The position numbers and the translations under genes were made by a program. Positions 55,685 to 64,000 of a stretch of DNA of 64,000 nucleotides are shown here, piece after piece. The stretch comes from Hybos culiciformis. Its lineage: Eukaryota; Arthropoda; Insecta; Diptera; Hybotidae. The stretch's first letter is position 1. Each line of letters starts with the position of its first letter. The notes under the pieces are model-generated. The model saw nothing but the letters and a program-made list of their open reading frames with translations. It made no database searches and was not told the origin of the DNA. Location of the stretch: the NCBI GenBank assembly GCA_964007475.1, contig OZ023273.1, positions 20,447,557 to 20,511,556 of the forward strand. Direction: 5' to 3'.

Positions 55685-58600
55685 ATTAGCTGATGAAAAG
55701 TTTAAAAATTTAAAAATACTATCAATTCAGAGGATAACTAGTGAAGCATGAACGAAATAAATTTTTAGTAAAGGGTTCAAAATTTTAAAATTGTAAGCGC
55801 ATACCTATTCCTTAACTAAAAACTATAAATTTTATTTTTTGAATTCCAAAATTCAAAATTTTAAGATAAAATTATATAATTTATGAAAATTAAAAACATA
55901 AGATAGTTAACGTGAATCTATTTTTGTTTTCTGCAATTGGATGACATTTATGTATTATTAGATAATAGAAACAAAAAAAAAACATATCAAAATATTTTTG
56001 AAACAAAGTGAAACGAAAAGAATACCCACTGTTTTTAGAAATTACAAAACCTAAATACGTATCCAATTAATTTATTGCACCTTAAATCTAATAAATTATG
56101 AAAACTAGGCAAAACAAAAGTGAAAAATGGATGCTTAAAAAGAAAGTAAAATGACATAAGAAAAAGTCGGCATTATACGATAAGATCTTTCATTTTTAAA
56201 TTTGTGTACAAACAAGTACAGGTTGTTTTATTCAATATTGTTATAATGAATTTTTTTTTGATTAAATTCACTTAACTTTTAGGCACAGGGGCATAGGATT
56301 AAAAAAATAAAAAAAAAAAAATATAGGGAGACATATATAATTAAAAAACGCTAAAAACAACAATTAATAAGTATACTACAAGAAAGCAGAATTATGTGAT
56401 AATAGGTCCTCGAAGCTTAGACTCGAAGAAAGTTATCTTAAGAAAATTGTCTTAATGTAAACAATGTTCTCATTCGTATGTATGTCATATGTATGTTAGA
56501 ACTGAGAAACAGATAGTATTATTTAATTCAGAAGACATGTAATAGGAAATTTGTCAAGAAAAAAAAATAAAGTGAACAATTTAACAATAAGTATTTTTTA
56601 ATCTAAACTCTTCAACTTAAACAGGATTAATAAGTTTGAAATTAAATAGTAATAACAAATCTCGACAACAGCCAGTCACTCTGATACTGAGTATTCCATA
56701 GATTGACACCAGAATGAAAAGAAAATTCAATATAGTCTATCAATAATTTCAAGTTCAAAATCCTCAAAAACAAACCAAATTTCTTGTATCTATAACAATA
56801 AATTTTATGAATAGAATAAATTTCTTTCTAGTTTTATTACAATCCAAATAAAAGTGAGCTTGCTCTTTAAAATAAAAATGTTCGGTTTTAAAATTTGAAA
56901 TCAATGCTGAGTTCAATTATTATTTAAATTCGAGTCAAATTTTTCATTTGAAATATGGCTCGGAATCTAAAAAAAAAAAGATGCAAATATTTTAGTATAG
57001 TTTTGTTTAGTTTAAGATTTGAAAATACTTGAATTTGAAATGTAGAACCATTAAGAACAATTTTATAAAAGACACAACACAATCGTAACGTTAAGTAACT
57101 ATGCTGAAAACAATCAGTATGGAACACAATTTATAAATTATCTACATATTATTATTATCTCTAGATTATTATTCACATTATCAAAAAATTATTTATAAAG
57201 AAAGCAAAACTATGTGGTGCTGAGCTGAGACATTATATTATACTTTGTGGGTATGATAATACACTTACCTTTGCCGCAACAACAATCACTAGCCGCTTTG
57301 AGTAATCTTTATTACAATGTTTTTAAGCTGGTCAAGACGTAAACATTATTTTATATTTTAGGTTTAAGAGAAATTCGATCACTTATTTTGTAAAATTTTG
57401 ATTAGCGATTGTAAATAAATAAAAAAAAAAACTGGATCATTTCGTAAACACGTAAACTTGTTTTATTTCGTTTATTTTTAATTCGTAGAAAAGATGAGAA
57501 GTAGTTAAAATTTGAAATTCCTAAAAAATCAATTGACCCTTTGCTTACTGACACAGATGTAAGAGGTGATCACAAACGAACTAAATAACCAATTTTTTAT
57601 AAGCCATTTCACAAATCTTCAATGTTAAATGTTACAGACTAATTTACAAAACAATTAACTTTACTGGACTTGTAGATCTCGGGTGAATGAGTTTTAATTA
57701 ATTTTCATATTTTTATTGAAAACATAAAATAAGCTTAACAAGATAAAAATTTGTATAATGGACGATAAATATTATTCCAATTTTCGTAACAAAATGTTTC
57801 ATATATGAGTTAGTATAGTATAGTTGAATAAAATATTTCAAAAATAGTATTCGAGTATAAATTTTATATGGAAATAATAATGAAAATCATAAATTGTTTT
57901 TATTTGTTTTTTATTTAAACTTTAATAAATCACTGTATTCATTAAGTTTAAAAATACAGGATTTTTAATTTTATTCAGGAGTATTAATTATGATTTTAAT
58001 TTATTATTTCATGTATGTATATATATATTTTAAATTATATAATCATAGCATTTTTTTTTTTTCAAGCCTTAGATCTTAATAATTATAGCCAAAAACTTAT
58101 AAATATATTAAGTCATATTATTTTTCTTTTCTTTAAATATTTTTAAAGTTATATTTATGTAATAAAGTACAATTAATTTATTTATAATTTTTTTTTTAAG
58201 GTTTTTTCTTTGTAAACTTAGGACTATTTAAGTATATTTTGAGAATTTATTTAATTCATTAATTTATTTAATTCCATTATATTTTAACTTTTTTGAATTT
58301 TTTAAAATTATATAATGTGTATTTTAAATTTAAGTTTAATATGTATTACGTATATAATTTTTATATTATGTATTTAAGGTAATAATTAGTTTTTTTTTTA
58401 TTTAGTTTACTTAAAAACTTGATTAAGTTCATAATTCAAATTTTTGCGTGAAGTTACAACTTTATGAGTAGTTATTTTTTTATTAAAATTTTTCGATATT
58501 AAATATTGTAGTTTAAATTGAATATGTTAATGTGAAACCATTACAACAAAAGATCATAGTTGATGGAACTTTCAATAAATAAATTTTACGTTTTAAGATA

Positions 58601-60712
58601 ATTTTTTGGATAATTTAATGATGAGATAGCTGACTCAAAATGTTGAACGAAAGTTCAAAACAATTAATGATGAATCCAAAAAGGAATACTTTATTATCAC
58701 GGAAGACACAATTTTCAATAGAATTAATATTGTAAAACAAAAACTATCCAAATTTAAAAAAACAAAAAACGGTCTTCTACTGAATGATCCTAAATCATTC
58801 GACTATGAATTATTAAAAGATCAATATAATTCCAAAATACATGTACATATAAGTATTTAATCCATCTGAAAAGCATAAAATCAAATTAAAAATTTTATTT
58901 CATTATTTAGTTCGTAATGGTTTCAATATATAGTTAATGTCCAATTGGCTTTTCTTTGAAAAATATCTGAATTCTACTTTAAATAGTTAATGTTAAAAAT
59001 TTTAATTTAGTTCTTTCCTATCACAGAATAAAAAATAAAATTGTTGACCTTAGCATTCGCTTTTTACTTTTAAAATATATATTTATGTTTTATGTAACTC
59101 GATTGAAATTATTTTATTTTTATTTAGGTAGATAAATGATTTTCTTTTTACGTATTTTGTTTAAGAAAAATTTCTTTCTTTTTTTTTATTATCAAATAAT
59201 ATGTATATATAGTTTTAGTTATAAAACATAGGACTAATAAAAATTATCTGAAATATAAATTAAAAATAAAATAATTCTCAAAAATACTAAATAATGTATA
59301 TTTTATAGAATTTAAGAAAAGAAAAAAAATTTTTTTACCATGATGAAAACATGCAATTTTGACATTCAACATTTATATGAAAAATAGAAATAACATGTAA
59401 AAAAATAAAGTTAAAAAATAATTAAATTCAATAAATATTCCATATCGATAATTATTCCTTTTCGATCGATAAAACTGCCAGATCTTTCATAAGAAAAAAA
59501 ACTCAATACCAAATATGTTTTAGGTTTTAGCAGATATTGATTGTTATTGATCTTCCATATTTTCCTCTTAGATGTAAATGCAGTAGGTACATTTTTTGAA
59601 TGTAAAAAAGCCGCATTTTTCGTTTTATCCATAACAGAAAATTTTTACGAAAGGTGTGTCAGGTTGTAAAAATAATGAACATATTTAAATATAAGCTGCA
59701 ATGCAAATATCTACCGAGCCACAAAAAAAAATAAAATAATCAAATTCGTAACATAAATTTCAAAAGTGATGTGTTCAAAAATTATGTGCTCAAAAAAAAA
59801 GAAGCTAAAACAAAAAGAAAATCATAATAAAAGAAAATTTTAATAAATGTAAAAATTATTTTTATTTTTTTTTTTTGAAATGTAAGTTTTTATCTTTGTT
59901 TACATAAAATTTTATATTGTTTTTTTTTTTTTTTTTTCAATTTTGTTTATTTTTTTGTTAATGACTTATATAAACTTAAATAAAAAAAAAATATTTATTT
60001 TAAGCGCAAATTAAATAAAATATAATTTGCAAGTGTTTCTTTTCGAAATAAAAAAAAAAACTAAAAATTACCAAAATTAAAGCATTTAATAATTAATGTA
60101 CTGATTTTAAAAATATATAAAAAATAATATTATATTTAAAAACAATCATACGTTTTAGAAATCAAATTGTATTTTTTTATAATTTAAACATAACATTTTT
60201 TTTAATGACAGAATTTATGTCAATTTTTTATTTTTTAAATTAAAACAAAAATATATGTGAAACATATAATCAAAAAATATAACATTATGAAAAAACTAAA
60301 GAGAAAATAGTTAAAAACAAAAAAAAAGGAAAATATTAACAAAAAAAATTTAATAAAATATCAAATAAAACTTATTTTTATGATTCCCATATAAAGTAAA
60401 GCTTATCAAAACAGAAATAACTACAAAATTATAATATTAACTCGGAGGAAATTTTTATATTTAATCTAATTTTAATTAAGAAAAACATATTTATTTAATT
60501 TCTGCAATTAATTTGATCGTATAATTAAAAAATTAATTATGCATATAATTTCGTAAAAACATAAAACTGAACTTATTTCACATTTTCTAGAATATTTTCG
60601 ATTTTTCATATTATAGTCTTAGAAAATCTAAACATTGTAGGATTAAAATAGCAAAAACAAATAATGTTTAAATACAAAAAAAAAAGTTTATTGGTGAAAA
60701 GTTCATATAGAT
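55685..60712. other. AT-rich DNA, no confident gene
   Basis: The exon-like frame at 58630 and a possible very decayed retroelement at 56690-57130 are discussed separately. The rest is poly-A/poly-T-rich, especially 59860-60360. Confidence 0.55.
58630..58860 (+). pseudogene. exon-like open frame without start codon, unknown origin
   Basis: An open frame of 76 codons lies between in-frame stops at 58627 (tag) and 58858 (taa), and it has no ATG. Its translation starts LTQNVERKFKTINDE, continues KKEYFIITEDTIFNRI and ends in a segment with LLLNDPKSFDYELL. The balanced, charged and probably helical composition differs from the F/I/N/K/Y strings of chance frames nearby. A possible AG acceptor precedes it (gatag|ctg), but no convincing donor was found. 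I do not recognise the protein. It may be a transposon remnant, a retroposed fragment or coincidence. Confidence 0.3.
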
Positions 60713-61236
60713 TATTACTTACTACTCTCTAAACCAAAATTGGCTAGGACCTAGTACATAAAACTAGAATGAGCAACTAGATTTGTAATCACCAGGAGAT
60801 AGTTTGAAGTCTAGCTTTCAAAATTTACCCATAGATTTCAGTTTAAAACACCAAACTAGGTTCCTAGGTAGCAAGGCTAGATCTTCCGTTAATTTACGAT
60901 CAAAGTGAAATGTAGTATCAGTAATTGAACTCTATAAGCAAGGACAAATAGATAATAATTGCAGAAACTATTTTAAAACTATATTCGAGATTTAAATTTT
61001 CATTATTGTAATCTAGTTCACCAAAATAACTGGGGTATCAATGATTTAAGATAGATTCTATTTTCGATAAATAATTTGTAAATTTTGTCCTAAAAATCTA
61101 GATTTTGAGAACGGATTTTTACGTGAACTAGTTTTAAAAACTAAAAAAATATTTTCAATAATTGAATTTTCCAGCTAAAAACATGTAACTACTGGAAATA
61201 ACTAGGGATCCTAGCTAATTTTGGTTTGACGAGTAA
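60713..61236. mobile_element. inverted-repeat element, about 520 bp, MITE-like
   Basis: The left end (cttact..ctctaaaccaaaatt then ggctaggacctagt, from about 60717) matches the complement of the right end (actagggatcctagct then aattttggtttgacgagtaag, to about 61236). There are a few mismatches and small gaps. The interior is rich in ctag-containing motifs (60769-60890, 61110-61210). No coding frame or target duplication was found. Its position, about 2 kb downstream of the abd-A stop, could put it inside a long abd-A 3' UTR. Confidence 0.65.
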
Positions 61237-63270
61237 GATTATAATATACACATTTCGTGAATAAATTATTTCCTGACAAATAATTCAAGTATCAAATTTT
61301 TGTTTCATTAAATTTAACAAATAAGACCAAATTTTAATGCCTATTTTCCATCTTGAACTAAATTTTTCAATTTCGCTGTAATTATTTTTCTAACAATTAA
61401 TCAGATCATTATAAATAAGGTATACTTATTTCCTCGTAAGCTTATACTTTATAAAAGTTTCACAAATAATGTAAACAAATTTCGAAATCGAATAGAACTA
61501 ACAAAAATTATTTTTTTAAAGAAAAGAACTCAATGTATATAAAAAAAAAATATTAAAAAAAAAATAAAAAAAAAATTATGAAAAATAAATTAACATTAAA
61601 TTTTTTTTTTATACTGTTCAGTACTTTTATCAATCATTATTATTATTAAAATTGTTTAAATTATATTATGTATTTTGTATATAATTATATAGTTTTATAT
61701 TAAGTTTTCATGAAAATCTAATTTTATATATTTTTTTTTGTAGTTCTGTTTTTTTTTTTTTTTTTAAGATAATCTGGTTTCTATTTTTAATTTAGGTTTT
61801 AACATTTTGTTTTCTTATCTTAATTCCTAGTACGTATATGAGAGCATAGCTTATAATATTATTTATTCATTTGAAGCTAAATTTTTTTTTTGTTTTCTTT
61901 TTTTTTCACTTAATTTTCATAAAATTTATCTATGTATATAAAGAACATTGTGTACTTTTTCAAATAATTATTTTTTTTTTCACATTATGAATTTTATTTT
62001 TTTTAAGTTTTAATTTCTATTTATAATTCTAAATTTCACATTATAATTAAATTATAATAAATTTTTTAAATTTTTTCAAAAACTAAAATATAATTAAGTT
62101 AATTTTGAATTTTCACTGGCAATAATTTTTCCAAAAATAATAATAATTAAAGTGAACTGGGTTGCATTTCAGTTGTTTTTTTTTTTTTGTTTTAATTAAA
62201 TATATTTTATATATTTTGTTTATTAGTCATATAAAAAATAATCAATTTTTATTGTGTATAATATCTAATGTTTTTCTGAAAACATAAATGTCAACTGAGG
62301 TTTACATTTATAATTTTTTAATTTTTTTGTTTTTTTTTTTTTTTAACTTAATTTTAAATTTTTACTTATAACTAGAATTTTTTTTTTAATACATTTAAAT
62401 TTTAATAATTATGGCAATCATTTATTTACAAATTAGTAATAATTACTAAAATTTTTGTTTATTTTGAATTTAATCAATAGAAATATAATATTATAGAAAT
62501 TGAAAGAGTTAAAGTTTCAAAAAAGTATAAACGGAAGAAACAGTATGACGAAAAATTTTGCTGCACAGTTCATAATTATTGTTCTCATTAAGTATGGCAG
62601 CATTAAGATTAGATGGTTAGATAAGCCATATTGAATTTTAATTAAAAAACAATTTGTTTTATTTCTAATATAATTGCAATATTGTAAGAGATGTCAAAAG
62701 CGTAATTTAATGTTATAAGCAGCATCATAATTTAAAATAAAAAAAATATGTAGCATTTCAATTTCAATTATACGTACACATAACATATGTATAATAGGCC
62801 AATGAACATTATGTAGGACTTACTCTAATATAGAACTCTAAAAGGAAAAAGTTAATGCTCAAAATAATTGTATGTCCAAGCAAGATGGCACTATTTAAAT
62901 AACTAATAAGAGTACTTGGCCTTGGAAACGGATTTATTTGAAAATTTTGGAAAAGAGTATCTAGGATTTTGTTTCATTTATTGAAAATATTCTCATATTA
63001 ATACTACACTACATACACATACTGTTCTATTTCCTTTTTTTATTATTAAAACTTATTTTTAGAGATTTAGTTTTCAAGTTGAATTCGTAATGCACTGTAA
63101 GTCTTATATACTTTAGTTCTAATTTTTTGTTTTATAATGTGCATCTTTAATATAGTGTAACATGTATTCAACTTCTTATCTCTTATCTTCTATTTATTAT
63201 TTATAATTATTTCATTTTTATGTATTAAAATTAATTGATAATATTTAATTTAAAACTATAAATTACATAT
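61237..63270 (-). other. abd-A 3' UTR / immediate downstream region, end undetermined
   Basis: The region directly after the abd-A stop codon is AT-rich, with long T tracts on the plus strand (around 61740, 61870, 62170, 62330) and no open frame of note. Several minus-strand AATAAA signals are present (plus-strand tttatt, for example 63193-63198 and 63039-63044), so the cleavage site cannot be chosen by eye. Insect Hox genes often have long, alternatively polyadenylated 3' UTRs, so the UTR could end within 100 bases or run for kilobases. Confidence 0.5.
63193..63198 (-). other. first candidate abd-A polyadenylation signal (AATAAA)
   Basis: The plus strand reads tttatt, which is AATAAA on the abd-A sense strand, about 75 bases after the stop codon. 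It is the first canonical signal downstream, but the hexamer is common by chance in DNA this AT-rich. Use of the site is not shown. Confidence 0.25.
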
Positions 63271-63537
63271 TTATGAATTAACTTTACTAACTGCTTTTAA
63301 GATATCGTGATTGCCTTTATCGATTCCCATCATTCCTAGATTACTACCAACTCCAACACCCATACCTAAACCCAGTTTCAAATCATTTTGTCCAATTGAA
63401 TGATGAAGATGACCTCCACCTAAATGTTGTGATGTTACAACTGAAGAATGATCATGGTGATGTTGATTTATTTTATGTTGGGCGGATTTCATTTCTTGGG
63501 CTTTCATTTTTTCTTGTTCCTCTCGATCACGACGTGC
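63271..63537 (-). CDS. abd-A: abdominal-A (abd-A) terminal coding exon
   Basis: This is the C-terminal exon of abd-A, joined in phase 0 to the homeobox exon. The acceptor is attag|GCA on the minus strand and the frame runs 88 codons to a TAA at 63271-63273. The first ATG (63507) is not the start; translation enters upstream as ARRDREEQEKMKAQE, a charged, probably helical continuation of the UbdA-type tail. It is followed by a His-rich stretch (HHHDH, QHLGGGHLHHS), a Gly/Met/Val-rich stretch (GLGMGVGVGS) and the ending ILKAVSKVNS, which resembles the conserved insect abd-A C-terminus as I remember it. The exon lacks the long polyglutamine and polyalanine runs of Drosophila abd-A. Base composition is clearly richer in G and C than the flanks, as expected for real coding sequence. 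Confidence 0.95.
   Translation of the reverse strand, partial: ARRDREEQEKMKAQEMKSAQHKINQHHHDHSSVVTSQHLGGGHLHHSIGQNDLKLGLGMGVGVGSNLGMMGIDKGNHDILKAVSKVNS

Positions 63538-64000
<463 letters not shown>

Noticed and set aside
63271..63507. abd-A tail as a separate 78-residue protein starting at the ATG at 63507
   Set aside because: The frame continues upstream to a clear splice acceptor and joins the homeobox exon in phase; the ATG is an internal methionine.

Overview
The window is insect nuclear DNA: the 3' end of a Hox gene next to a very large non-coding region. The only confidently identified host gene is abdominal-A (abd-A), on the minus strand at the right edge (63271-63946, continuing past 64000). 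A homeobox exon and a terminal coding exon are separated by a 185-bp intron. The homeodomain carries the abd-A-type signature ([16 protein letters not shown]) followed by the UbdA-type extension (KEINEQ). The DNA is extremely AT-rich, full of poly-A/poly-T tracts and short microsatellites, and has no other long open reading frames. Introns, Class II miniature elements, a Jockey-type LINE fragment and tRNA-like SINEs all point to an insect. The order cannot be fixed from what is visible.

Orientation. abd-A is read right to left, so everything left of 63271 is downstream of its stop codon. In the conserved Hox order this is the Ubx-facing side, equivalent to the bxd/iab-2 regulatory interval of Drosophila. 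No Ubx exon is visible. The roughly 63 kb is therefore best read as abd-A 3' UTR (extent unknown), then Hox intergenic regulatory DNA, peppered with small transposable elements. No enhancer, PRE or insulator can be called by eye.

Layout. 1340-2016: inverted-repeat element (MITE-like). 9997-10110: possible LINE 3' tail. 14208-15041: 5'-truncated Jockey-like LINE, minus strand. 15418-15550 and 35455-35560: two copies of one tRNA-derived SINE family. 18482-18823: hAT MITE with perfect 8-bp target duplication. 23225-23426: small inverted-repeat element. 45131-45852: unusual GC-richer long foldback element. 49552-50403: inverted-repeat element with internal repeated motif. 54973-55676: second hAT-type element with perfect 8-bp target duplication. 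58630-58860: exon-like open frame of unknown origin. 60713-61236: inverted-repeat element. 63271-63946: abd-A exons. The rest is AT-rich DNA in which I see no gene.

Most listed open frames of 60-110 codons are chance frames: low-complexity K/N/I/F/Y-rich translations without domain signatures. I did not see a new multi-gene system. The most unusual items are the 45 kb foldback element, the cluster of small DNA transposons tolerated inside a Hox interval, and the exon-like frame at 58.6 kb.
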